This document shows positions 45,178 to 53,063 of a stretch of DNA of 64,000 nt, piece after piece; position 1 is the first letter of the stretch, and every line of letters starts with the position of its first letter. Under the pieces are notes generated by a model. The model had not been told where the DNA came from and did not search any database. It worked only from the letters and a program-made list of their open reading frames with translations. The position numbers and the translations under genes are program-made. Source of the stretch: JAZKHT01 sp040385245 (lineage in GTDB: Bacteria; Pseudomonadota; Alphaproteobacteria; Rhodobacterales; Rhodobacteraceae); assembly GCA_040385245.1 (NCBI GenBank), contig JAZKHT010000017.1, positions 33,174 to 97,173 of the forward strand, given 5' to 3'.

Positions 45178-45204
45178 GTCCGGCCCGCGTGATGCGGGCC
45201 GGAC
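45178..45204 (+). terminator. Intercistronic hairpin after the binding protein
   Basis: A perfect 11-bp GC stem (GTCCGGCCCGC / GCGGGCCGGAC) has a 5-base loop and no T tract. It is probably a 3' stabiliser or partial attenuator rather than a full stop. Confidence 0.7.
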
Positions 45205-45275
45205 ACCCTTGCGCGGTTAAGCCGGAGCTGCCCGGCACCAGCGCATGACGCATCGGTCTGCCGAAAGGGACTGCC

Positions 45276-46316
45276 ATGACCTCAGACATTTCCCGTCAAA
45301 CGGCCACTGCCGTTACCACGCCCACCCTTTCGCCGGGGGCATTGCTGCGACGCCCCGAGGCCGGGGCTTTCCTTGGCCTTATGGCGGTCTTGATCTTCTT
45401 TGTCGCCTTCGGGGGGATCGCCTTCCTGAAGCCCGGAGGGATGGCAAGCTGGCTGAACGTCGCCGCGAACCTTGGCATCATTGCCATTCCTGTCGGGCTT
45501 TTGATGATCGCGGGCGAGCTTGATATTTCCGTGGGGGCGATGGTGCCCCTTGGTGCGATGACCGTGTCGGTGATCGCGGGGCATTTCGGCATGTCGATCT
45601 GGCTTGGCATCGCGGTTGCCCTGTCTTTTGGCGTGATCGTCGGTCTGGTGAACGGCTATATGGTGATCCGCACCGCCGTGCCGTCGCTGATCGTCACACT
45701 GGGCAGCCTGTTTGCCGTGCAGGGCATCGTCCTGGGCCTGACCGTGCTGATCACGAAATCGACAAGCGTGGCGCTGACGGTCGAAGGCCCCGCGAAAGCA
45801 ATGTTCGGCGACTTCCTGTTCGGCGGGCAGCTTCAGGTCATGGTGATCTGGTGGCTGATCTTTACAGCGGCATACGTCTTCTTTGTCCACTTCTCGCCCA
45901 AGGGAAACTGGATCTTTGCCATGGGCGGCGACAAGGTTTCGGCCCGCAACGCCGGCATCCCCACCGACCGCATGACTATTCTGCTGTTCGTCCTGTCCTC
46001 GACCTCGGCCGCGTTTGTCGGCATGTGCCAGGCGATCCTTTACAATTCGGCGCAGGTCGCGGGCGGTCAGTCGTTCATCTTCAACTCGATCATTTCGGTC
46101 GTGGTCGGGGGCGTGTTGTTGACGGGGGGCTTCGGGTCGGTGGTCGGCATCTTCTTCGGCACCATCACCTTCGCCATCGTCAACCAGGGCATCTATTACA
46201 CCGATTTTGACCGCAACTGGTCGGCGCTGATCATCGGCGTGCTGCTGCTGCTGGCGGTCCTGATGAACAACACCTTCCGCAAGATGGCGCTGTCCTACAG
46301 CCCGAAGAAGAAGTGA
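45276..46316 (+). CDS. Sugar ABC transporter permease (RbsC/FrcC type)
   Basis: This 346-residue permease has about ten TM helices and the BPD_transp_2 hallmarks: GELDISVGAMVPLGAM, FAMGGDKVSARNAGI and a Gly-rich GGVLLTGGFGSVVG. It forms the channel with the binding protein and ATPase beside it. Its stop overlaps a non-used GTG, and the ATPase start follows 9 bases on. Confidence 0.95.
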   Translation: MTSDISRQTATAVTTPTLSPGALLRRPEAGAFLGLMAVLIFFVAFGGIAFLKPGGMASWLNVAANLGIIAIPVGLLMIAGELDISVGAMVPLGAMTVSVIAGHFGMSIWLGIAVALSFGVIVGLVNGYMVIRTAVPSLIVTLGSLFAVQGIVLGLTVLITKSTSVALTVEGPAKAMFGDFLFGGQLQVMVIWWLIFTAAYVFFVHFSPKGNWIFAMGGDKVSARNAGIPTDRMTILLFVLSSTSAAFVGMCQAILYNSAQVAGGQSFIFNSIISVVVGGVLLTGGFGSVVGIFFGTITFAIVNQGIYYTDFDRNWSALIIGVLLLLAVLMNNTFRKMALSYSPKKK

Positions 46317-46324
46317 GGGCCGCC

Positions 46325-47146
46325 ATGACCAATCCCATCCTTTCCCTCAAGAACGTCAACAAAAGCTTTGGCCCCATCGACGTGCTGCATGACATCACCA
46401 TCGAGGTCCGCGCGGGCGAGGTGCTTTGTCTGCTGGGCGACAACGGCGCGGGGAAATCGACCCTGATCAAGACGCTGTCCGGTGTGCACCAACCCACCAG
46501 CGGCACAATCGAGATGGACGGCATCCCTGTCCGCTTTGCGACCCCCCGCGATGCGTCTGACCGGGGGATCGCCACGGTTCACCAGTTCGGCGGGACGTTC
46601 CCGCTGATGTCGATCGGGCGCAGTTTCTTCATCGGGCTGGAGCCGACCAAGGGCTGGGGGCCATTCAAAATATACGACCGCACGCGCGCCAACGAGATTG
46701 CGGTAAAGGCCGTGCGCGACTTCGGCATCACCCGCATCGACGATGGCGACCGTCTGGTCGGCGGGTTGTCGGGCGGCGAACGGCAATCCCTTGCCATCGC
46801 GCGTGCCGTGCATTTCGGCGCGCGGGTGCTGATCCTTGACGAACCGACTGCCGCTTTGGGCGTGAAGCAGGCGACACACGTGCTGCGCATCGTGAACGAG
46901 GCGAAGCGGCGCGGCCTTGCCGTCATCTTCATCACCCATCAGGTGATGCACGCGATGGCCGTGGGCGACCACTTCGCCGTTCTGATCCGCGGTGCCGTCG
47001 CGTCTGACTTCCGCAAGGGCGAAAAGACGCGCGAAGAGATCACCGATCTGATGGCAGGCGGGGCATCCATGGCCTCGCTGGAAGCCGAGATCGAGGGCTA
47101 CATCGCTAGCCATGATGGCCACCCGCCGCAGCCCGCCCCTTCGTGA
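46325..47146 (+). CDS. Sugar ABC transporter ATP-binding protein, single domain (FrcA type)
   Basis: This 273-residue ATPase has Walker A GDNGAGKST, Q-loop VHQFGGTFP, signature LSGGERQSL, Walker B VLILDEPTAALG and His-switch FITHQVMH. It has one ABC domain, unlike the doubled RbsA, so it would act as a homodimer. It completes the importer. Confidence 0.94.
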   Translation: MTNPILSLKNVNKSFGPIDVLHDITIEVRAGEVLCLLGDNGAGKSTLIKTLSGVHQPTSGTIEMDGIPVRFATPRDASDRGIATVHQFGGTFPLMSIGRSFFIGLEPTKGWGPFKIYDRTRANEIAVKAVRDFGITRIDDGDRLVGGLSGGERQSLAIARAVHFGARVLILDEPTAALGVKQATHVLRIVNEAKRRGLAVIFITHQVMHAMAVGDHFAVLIRGAVASDFRKGEKTREEITDLMAGGASMASLEAEIEGYIASHDGHPPQPAPS

Positions 47147-47245
47147 CACGAACGGGCTGTGCTGTCCCTCCACAGGACACAGCCCACTCTCGCGGCGGTC
47201 CGCCTTGCCCGCCGAACCGCCGCACCTTCCCAAAGGACCGAACCC

Positions 47246-47557
47246 ATGCCCGATTGGACCCGCGCCTGCGCGACTGACGACATCGAACCCGACGACATGA
47301 TCCGCTTCGACCACGGCCAGCAGACATTCGTGATCATCCGCAGCGAAGAGGACGAGTTCTTTGCTATGGACGGCATCTGCAGCCACGAGCACGTCCATCT
47401 GTGCGGCGGGTTGGTGATGGATGGCACCGTCGAATGCCCCAAGCACAACGCCACCTTCGACTACCGCACCGGCGAGGCGAAACGTGCGCCCGCCTGCATC
47501 AACCTCAAAACCTTCCCCGTCCGGGTTCAGGACGGCCACGTCTATATCGAGATCTGA
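47246..47557 (+). CDS. mocE: MocE family Rieske 2Fe-2S ferredoxin
   Basis: This 103-residue Rieske protein has cluster ligands C45 and H47 in CSHEHVHLCGG and C64 and H67 in ECPKHNATFDY, then TGEAKRAPACINLKTFPV. The C-x-H...C-x2-H pattern and the EHVHL/PKHN context fit the MocE type known from the rhizopine cluster. It should pass electrons to an oxygenase, here most likely the diiron hydroxylase at the operon start. An AAAGGACC ribosome-binding site is present. No ferredoxin reductase (MocF) is encoded in the cluster. Confidence 0.93.
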   Translation: MPDWTRACATDDIEPDDMIRFDHGQQTFVIIRSEEDEFFAMDGICSHEHVHLCGGLVMDGTVECPKHNATFDYRTGEAKRAPACINLKTFPVRVQDGHVYIEI

Positions 47558-47558
47558 C

Positions 47559-48332
47559 ATGACATTCCCACTTGCCGCCTGCGCCGAGATGCTGTGGCGT
47601 GACCGTCCCATCGACTGGCGCGCCAGTCGTCTGAAGGAAATGGGGTTCGGCGTGGGCCTGTGGAATTGGCCCGCCCACGACCTGACCGCGCTGGAGCGGA
47701 CCGGGGCAACGTTCACCATCATGAACGGCTATCTCGAAGGGCGTCTGGCCGATCCTGAGGGCGCGGACATGCTGCTCCGTTCGGCCCGCGAGACCGCTGC
47801 GGTGGGCAAGCGCCTTGGCGTGCATCGGCTGAACCTGCACGGCACGGGTCTGGGCGATATGGGAATTCCCCTTCCGCGTATCGGATCGCATGCGCCGGGC
47901 GCTGAACACCGGGCGCGGGACACGCTGCACCGCATCTGCGATCTGGCCGAAGAAATGGGGCTGGTGTTCACACTGGAAAACCTGAACCCGATCGACCATC
48001 CGGGCTGCCCCTTCGGATCGACCGCGGCAGTCCTGTCGCTGGTCTCGTCGGTGAACCGTCCGCAACTGCGCATCAACCTTGACCTTTACCACACCCAGAT
48101 CGGCGAGGGGGACCTGATCCGCTGGTGCAAGGCTTGCCTGCCCTGGATCGGGGAAGTTCAGGTCGCCGACAATCCGGGCCGCTGCGAGCCGGGAACGGGC
48201 GAGATCAACTATCGCGGGGTGGCACGCGCGCTTACGGAAATCGGCTATTCCGGCCCCGTCGGCCTGGAAGCCTTCGCCAAGGGCGACGAGGAGGCAGCCC
48301 TCGAAGCCTTCCGCACAGCATTTACGGTATAA
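47559..48332 (+). CDS. Hydroxypyruvate isomerase-like TIM-barrel protein
   Basis: This 257-residue TIM barrel starts one base after the mocE stop. Metal-site style motifs are LHRLNLHGTG-like, TLENLNPIDHPGC, NLDLYHTQIGEGDL and VQVADNPGRCEPGTGEINY. These place it with the Hyi/AP-endonuclease-2 superfamily of sugar isomerases and epimerases. In rhizopine clusters MocC is a related TIM-barrel protein, so a keto-cyclitol or keto-sugar isomerase or dehydratase is plausible. Confidence 0.9.
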   Translation: MTFPLAACAEMLWRDRPIDWRASRLKEMGFGVGLWNWPAHDLTALERTGATFTIMNGYLEGRLADPEGADMLLRSARETAAVGKRLGVHRLNLHGTGLGDMGIPLPRIGSHAPGAEHRARDTLHRICDLAEEMGLVFTLENLNPIDHPGCPFGSTAAVLSLVSSVNRPQLRINLDLYHTQIGEGDLIRWCKACLPWIGEVQVADNPGRCEPGTGEINYRGVARALTEIGYSGPVGLEAFAKGDEEAALEAFRTAFTV

Positions 48333-48334
48333 TC

Positions 48335-49168
48335 ATGGTTCACAAGGCAAACCGCCCGACCGTCCACGACATGCGTGCAATCAAGGCGCGCGGACAGAAG
48401 ATATCGATGCTTTACGTCACCACAGCGGATGAAGCGGCGGCGGCTGCTGCGGCGGGGATCGACATGCTGTCCATCGAAAGCCGCTTCTTCACCCCCGAAA
48501 TGCGCGAGGCGGCGGGCGACTGCTTCGTTCAGGTGGGGCTGCCCTTTGGCCCCCATGGCCAGCTTGCCACCGCCGAGGATTACCTGCGCGCGGCGTTCCG
48601 GTTCACCGCAATGGGCGGGGACTGCTTTTATTGCGCCGCGTCTTTGGATATCCAGAAGGCGCTTTGCGACAACCACATGCCGGTCGTGGCGCACGTTGGC
48701 CTGATCCCGTCCTACATCACCTGGACGGGCTGGCGTGCGGTGGGCAAGACCGCGACCGAGGCGCGCGCGGTCTATGACCATGTGAAGCGGCTGGAAGCCA
48801 TCGGCTGCTTTGGTGCAGAGCTAGAGGTGGTGCCGGACCGTCTGGGCGCGTTCCTGTCGCAAAACACCCCGCTCATCCTGCTGGGTATGGGCGCGGGGCC
48901 GGGGGCGGATGCGCAGTATCTCTTTGCCGAGGATGTGCTGGGCTGCACCGATGGCCACCGCCCCCGCCATGCCAAGACCTATCGCAACTTTGCCGCCGAA
49001 TATGCCCGTTTGCAGGCCGAGCGCATCGCGGCCTTTGCGGAATTCAAGGGCGATGTGACCACGGGTGCCTATCCGCAACCCACACACAACGTCGCGATGC
49101 AAGACGCGGCATTCGACGCTTTCATGGCCGGTCTCGGCCAATCATCCAAGGATACAGAAAAATGCTGA
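48335..49168 (+). CDS. PanB-like (ketopantoate hydroxymethyltransferase superfamily) protein with altered metal site
   Basis: This 277-residue protein aligns over its length with PanB: VVAHVGLIPSY equals the GHLGLTPQ motif and AELEVVPDRL equals LLVLECVP. My hand alignment keeps the PanB His136 and Glu181 equivalents (H120, E164). The three metal ligands differ: Asp45 becomes E48, Asp84 becomes G68 and Glu114 becomes A101. It is therefore unlikely to make ketopantoate. A carbon-carbon lyase or aldolase role in the pathway, perhaps linked to one-carbon release, is speculation. Confidence 0.85.
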   Translation: MVHKANRPTVHDMRAIKARGQKISMLYVTTADEAAAAAAAGIDMLSIESRFFTPEMREAAGDCFVQVGLPFGPHGQLATAEDYLRAAFRFTAMGGDCFYCAASLDIQKALCDNHMPVVAHVGLIPSYITWTGWRAVGKTATEARAVYDHVKRLEAIGCFGAELEVVPDRLGAFLSQNTPLILLGMGAGPGADAQYLFAEDVLGCTDGHRPRHAKTYRNFAAEYARLQAERIAAFAEFKGDVTTGAYPQPTHNVAMQDAAFDAFMAGLGQSSKDTEKC

Positions 49169-50163
49169 AAGTCGGCCTTCTGGGTGCGGGGCGCATCGCG
49201 GGTGTCCATGCAACTGCCATCACGACCAATCCTGGCTCGACCCTGGTCGCGGTGTCGGACATCAATACCGCGGCTGCGGCCAAGCTTGCCGCGCAATACG
49301 GTGCCGAGGCGCGCGCAACCGATGCGATCCTGAACGATCCGTCCATCGACGCCGTGCTGATCGCGACCTCGACAGATACTCACTCTGACCTGATCGAGCG
49401 GGCGACCGCGGCGGGCAAGGCGGTGCTTTGCGAAAAGCCGGTCGATCTGTCGCTGGCCCGCGCGCAGGCCTGCCAGACGGCTGTAGCCAGGAACGGCAAG
49501 CCGGTGATGATCGGCTTCAACCGCCGCTTCGATCCGAACTTTGCAGCCCTGAAGGCAGCAGTGGACAGGGGCGAGATCGGGAAAGCCGAGCTTTTGTCGA
49601 TCACGTCTTTCGACCCTGCGCCGCCGCCGGTGGCCTATATCAGGGTCTCGGGCGGGTTGTTCCGCGACATGATGATCCATGACTTCGACATGGCGAATTT
49701 CATCATGGGAGCGGTCCCGGTTTCGGTGTCGGCTGTCGGGACGTCCATCGTCGATCCCGCCATCGGGCAGGCCGGGGACGTGGATACCGCCGTCGTGACG
49801 CTGAGCTATGCCGATGGCCGCATCGCCGTCATCAAGAACAGTCGCCGCGCGGTCTATGGCTATGACCAGCGGGTGGAGCTTCTTGGTTCTGAAGGGCTGC
49901 TTCAGGCGCAGAACATGCTGGAAAACACCGTGGTGAAATCGACCACAGCGGGCGTGACGGGTGCCAAGCCCACTTACTTTTTCCTTGAACGCTACATGCC
50001 CGCCTATGCGGCGGAGTGGGCGGCCTTCGTTGCGGCGGTGTCCGCAGGGTCGGCTTTGCCGGTAACGCTGGCTGACGGCGTCGCAGCCCTTGCGATGGCC
50101 GAAGCCGCGACACAGTCGGCCAAGTCGGGTCAGCCGGTCACGCTTGCCAGCGTTCTGGAATAA
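49162..50163 (+). CDS. Gfo/Idh/MocA family dehydrogenase (inositol 2-dehydrogenase/MocA-like)
   Basis: This 333-residue NAD(P)-dependent oxidoreductase starts inside the end of the PanB-like gene (7-base overlap). It has the Rossmann motif VGLLGAGRIAGVH, VLCEKPVDLS with the catalytic Lys and a C-terminal domain with FRDMMIHDFDMANF (the usual D-x3-H region). It resembles IolG, which oxidises myo-inositol, and MocA of rhizopine catabolism. It ends the operon. Confidence 0.92.
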   Translation: MLKVGLLGAGRIAGVHATAITTNPGSTLVAVSDINTAAAAKLAAQYGAEARATDAILNDPSIDAVLIATSTDTHSDLIERATAAGKAVLCEKPVDLSLARAQACQTAVARNGKPVMIGFNRRFDPNFAALKAAVDRGEIGKAELLSITSFDPAPPPVAYIRVSGGLFRDMMIHDFDMANFIMGAVPVSVSAVGTSIVDPAIGQAGDVDTAVVTLSYADGRIAVIKNSRRAVYGYDQRVELLGSEGLLQAQNMLENTVVKSTTAGVTGAKPTYFFLERYMPAYAAEWAAFVAAVSAGSALPVTLADGVAALAMAEAATQSAKSGQPVTLASVLE

Positions 50164-50629
50164 GACCTTCGCCTGCCTTGGCCCTGTGGTCGGGGCAGGC
50201 ACACAAAATTGCGCGGTTTCAGCGCACCGTCCGCTTTGTGTCTGTCAACATCGCTTTCTTGACGTTCCTTTTACCTTCTCTGTGGGTTGATCACGGGCAA
50301 AGCAATCGGGTCTCGACGGTGCTGCCCGCCCTGGCCGGTTCGTTACCCTGCCACGCGATGGTTTCGCCCCCTTGCCGCAGCCACAGATCGCCGGATGACG
50401 TTTCATCCTTGGCGAATTTCGGCATCTCACTGATCGCCAACCAGATGCGTTGGTGGTCCGGCATCACCCATGGACGATCAACGATCTTCGCGGACATTGC
50501 TAAAATTGTCGGGATTCGCCCTGCTTTTGCGGGGCCATCGGCGTGGTGGCCTTTCGGATTCAGCGTGGGCTTTCAGCCTTTGTTTACCGATTTGCACCGA
50601 CACTGACCCCAGTCAAACGAGGTGCCCGC
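50164..50629. other. Gene-poor spacer after the moc-like operon
   Basis: About 466 bases, AT-richer than the surroundings, mark the operon boundary. I see no terminator with a clear stem. The only protein-like frame is a weak 68-codon one on the minus strand, listed separately. Confidence 0.4.
50291..50497 (-). CDS. Possible small hypothetical protein
   Basis: This 68-codon frame reads MSAKIVDRPWVMPDHQRIWL and continues with a normal-looking amino-acid mix (SSGDLWLRQGGETIAWQG). There is no recognisable ribosome-binding site and no known family. It could equally be a fragment or chance. Confidence 0.25.
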   Translation of the reverse strand: MSAKIVDRPWVMPDHQRIWLAISEMPKFAKDETSSGDLWLRQGGETIAWQGNEPARAGSTVETRLLCP

Positions 50630-50941
50630 ATGACCCTGACCTTTGCCCTGCCCTTTCCCCTGCCCCGTGATGACGCGCTGCTGGCCGCTGTGTTGCGACG
50701 GCCCGGTGGGCTGGCATCGGTGCCCCGGCAGGCGCGGGCGTTGGTGGCGCGGGCGGTGGCGCGCCTGGACCTGGCCGCGTTGATGCAGTTGGTGGATCTC
50801 TGCGAGCCGGGCGATGGCGCGCTGTTGCAGGATCTGTGGCGGGCAAAGGACGGCAGCGATTTGGGCACGCCGGGCAGCAATCTTGCCATTGCCCGCTTTC
50901 GCATCGGCCCAGCCGGCGCCCAACACGCTGTGCAGCTTTAG
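50630..50941 (+). CDS. Hypothetical protein
   Basis: This 103-residue frame has a GAGGTG ribosome-binding site. The product is Ala/Leu/Arg-rich and helical (RQARALVARAVARLDLAALM), ending NLAIARFRIGPAGAQ. No family was recognised. It overlaps the convergent transporter stop by 4 bases. Confidence 0.55.
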   Translation: MTLTFALPFPLPRDDALLAAVLRRPGGLASVPRQARALVARAVARLDLAALMQLVDLCEPGDGALLQDLWRAKDGSDLGTPGSNLAIARFRIGPAGAQHAVQL

Positions 50942-51909
50942 CCGCCCGTTACAGGTGCCACGCGCCCCCGTTCGTGGACCGAGATGTAGATGGCGCAGGC
51001 GATCAGGATCGACACGCCCAGCACGGTCCAGCGGTCCGGCAGGTCGCCAAAGAACCACCAGCCTGCCAGTGTCGCCATGATGATCTCGGTATAGCCCAAG
51101 GGGGCCAGCAACGACGCCTCGGCATGGTCATAGGCCTTCACGATCAGGAAATGGCCAAAGGTGGCGATCACCCCCACCAGCAGGAACAGCCCCCATTGCG
51201 CGGGCGTCGGCGTCTGCCACAGGAACAGCACGATCCCGCTGGCAATCAGCGTGCCCATGGCCGAGGTGTGGAACGTCGTCACCACCGCATCGGTTTTTCC
51301 CGACATCTTGCGCGTCATCAGCATGTAGCAGGCAAGACAAGTGCCCGCCGCCAGCGCCGACAGGCTGCCCAGATTGACCTGCGCGAACCCCGGCCGGATG
51401 ATGATCAGCATCCCGATGAATCCGACAAACACCGCAGCCCAGCGGCGCGTCCCCACCCGCTCGCCCAGCACCAGCGGCGACAGAGCGGTGACGATCAGGG
51501 GTTGGACGAAAAAGATCGACAGCGCATCTGCAATGGCCAGCGTCTTCAGCGCGGCAAAGAAAAAGAAGGTGGCGGCAATCAGGAACCCGGCGCGAAAGGC
51601 GTGAAACACCTTGCGGTCCGGGATCAGACCGCGCGTACCTTCGATCCGCAGCGCGAACGGCAGGGTCAGTGCCGCCCCGAATGCCATGCGCGCCCAGACG
51701 ATCTGCATCACCGGAACGCCCTGTTGACCAAGGAATTTCGCCACCACATCAAGAAAGGGCAAAATGGCCATCGCCGCCAGCATCAGACCGATGCCAAGCA
51801 GGGTGCGCGGGTGGGCAGGGATCGGGGGCAAGGCTGTGCACTCAGGTTCAGGACGCCCAAGTCCTATGCGGTGCCCGGTCTGCCGCCAAGCAGATAGTGC
51901 ATCTTGCAT
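50938..51909 (-). CDS. EamA/DMT-superfamily transporter
   Basis: This 323-residue protein has ten hydrophobic helices and two EamA repeats. Repeat 1 includes FLDVVAKFLGQQGVPVMQIVWAR and repeat 2 LGYTEIIMATLAGWWFFGDLP. It is a likely metabolite exporter. The start at 51909 has no good ribosome-binding site, and a start nearer the first helix is possible. The start region overlaps the promoter of the divergent toxin-antitoxin operon. Confidence 0.88.
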   Translation of the reverse strand: MQDALSAWRQTGHRIGLGRPEPECTALPPIPAHPRTLLGIGLMLAAMAILPFLDVVAKFLGQQGVPVMQIVWARMAFGAALTLPFALRIEGTRGLIPDRKVFHAFRAGFLIAATFFFFAALKTLAIADALSIFFVQPLIVTALSPLVLGERVGTRRWAAVFVGFIGMLIIIRPGFAQVNLGSLSALAAGTCLACYMLMTRKMSGKTDAVVTTFHTSAMGTLIASGIVLFLWQTPTPAQWGLFLLVGVIATFGHFLIVKAYDHAEASLLAPLGYTEIIMATLAGWWFFGDLPDRWTVLGVSILIACAIYISVHERGRVAPVTGG

Positions 51910-51939
51910 TGTAAAGATTGTGGGACTATATTTTCCACA
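51904..51939 (+). promoter_or_regulatory. Promoter and palindromic operator of the Xre/RES operon
   Basis: TTGCAT (51904-51909) and TATATT (51927-51932) are spaced 17 bases. The arms TGTGG (51919-51923) and CCACA (51935-51939) bracket the -10, as expected for an antitoxin-bound operator. Confidence 0.6.
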
Positions 51940-51952
51940 GAAAGGATACCCC

Positions 51953-52345
51953 ATGCGTGCGCCCGCCTTGCATCCCGCCCCTGCCCTGACCTCTCCCGAC
52001 CGGTCCGCTGTGGTGACCAAGGCCGCCTTGCGCGCCGCCGAACGGCTGGGGCTGTCCGCCCGCGTTCTGGCGCGGGTGGTGGGCGTGTCGGAACCGTCGG
52101 TCAGCCGGATGAAACGCGGGGATTTCGCGCTGGATGCGGGGTCAAAGCCCTATGAGCTTGCCACCCTGTTCCTGCGGGTGTTCCGGTCGCTGGACGCGAT
52201 CACGGGGGGCGATGAAAGCGTGGCCCGCCTGTGGATGGGGGCGGAAAACACCGCATTGGGCGGCAGGCCGGTCGATCTGATCGGCACGGTCACAGGGTTG
52301 GTCGATGTCATCGCCTATCTGGACGCCCGCCGCGCTGTCGTCTGA
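51953..52345 (+). CDS. Antitoxin, Xre/MbcA/ParS type
   Basis: This 130-residue protein carries a helix-turn-helix (ARVLARVVGVSEPSVSRMKR, about residues 37-56) and a C-terminal DUF2384 toxin-binding domain with TGGDESVARLWMGAEN and the family's LGGRPVDLIGT motif. It should repress the operon and neutralise the RES toxin encoded next. The ribosome-binding site AAAGGAT precedes ATG 51953. Confidence 0.92.
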   Translation: MRAPALHPAPALTSPDRSAVVTKAALRAAERLGLSARVLARVVGVSEPSVSRMKRGDFALDAGSKPYELATLFLRVFRSLDAITGGDESVARLWMGAENTALGGRPVDLIGTVTGLVDVIAYLDARRAVV

Positions 52346-53063
52346 GACGCACCCCTTTCGGGGGCGCGGCTGGCGTCTGGTCGAGGCGCAGCACCGCGTA
52401 TCTACACTGAAACTGGTCGATACCCTGGCCGAACAGGCCCTGCTGGAACAGGTGCTGGAGGAAACCAAACCCCGCCTGCCGCCCGAATGTCAGGGCCTTG
52501 ATTACCTGCTGTCCACGCCGTTCCGCTATGCCCCCTACCCCCAAGGATCGCGCTTTCGGCGCGCGGGTCGCACGCCCGGCGTGTGGTATGGTGCGCAAAC
52601 CCCCGAAACGGCGGTGGCCGAAATGGTGTTCTACCGCCTGTTGTTTCTGGCGGAATCGCCCGCAACCCCCTTTCCCGCCAACAGCGCAGATTACACCGGG
52701 TTTGCCGTGGCCCTTGCAGGCGGAATGGTCGATCTGACCGCCCCGCCCCTGTCGCGGGACGCCGCAGAGTGGCGGCATCCGGCTGACTATGCCGCCTGTC
52801 AGGCGCTGGCCGACAGCGCCCGGGCGGCGGGGGTGCAGGTGATCCGCTATGCCTCGGTCCGCGATCCGGGGGGTGGGTGCAATCTGGCGGTGCTGACCTG
52901 CGCCGCCTTTGCCGCGACCGAGCCTGACATGCGTCAGACATGGCGGATCAGGCTGGGGCGGCAGGGGGCGGTGGCCTTGCGCGAACACCCCGCGCTGGGG
53001 CTGGAATTTGCGCGCGACGCCTTTGACGATCCACGCCTTGCGGGCATGAACTGGGATCGCTAG
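52305..53063 (+). CDS. RES-domain toxin
   Basis: This 252-residue protein overlaps the antitoxin end by 41 bases. The RES fold is seen in FRYAPYPQGSRFRRAGRTPG (Arg), ETAVAEMVFYR (Glu) and VIRYASVRDPGGGCNLAVL (Ser). RES toxins degrade NAD+, stopping growth until antitoxin rebinds. The pairing with Xre/MbcA/ParS is the classic type II arrangement. Length is at the usual size for the family. Confidence 0.9.
   Translation: MSSPIWTPAALSSETHPFRGRGWRLVEAQHRVSTLKLVDTLAEQALLEQVLEETKPRLPPECQGLDYLLSTPFRYAPYPQGSRFRRAGRTPGVWYGAQTPETAVAEMVFYRLLFLAESPATPFPANSADYTGFAVALAGGMVDLTAPPLSRDAAEWRHPADYAACQALADSARAAGVQVIRYASVRDPGGGCNLAVLTCAAFAATEPDMRQTWRIRLGRQGAVALREHPALGLEFARDAFDDPRLAGMNWDR

Noticed and set aside
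48335..49168. Pantothenate synthesis gene panB.
   Set aside because: Three metal ligands are changed in the hand alignment and no panC/panE neighbours exist; it sits in a catabolic operon.
41768..50163. Standard myo-inositol (iol) operon.
   Set aside because: iolB, iolC, iolD and iolE-type sets are missing, while a MocE ferredoxin and a diiron hydroxylase are present.
50178..50606. A plus-strand 142-codon frame after the dehydrogenase.
   Set aside because: Odd composition, no start signal and no family; looks like a chance frame.
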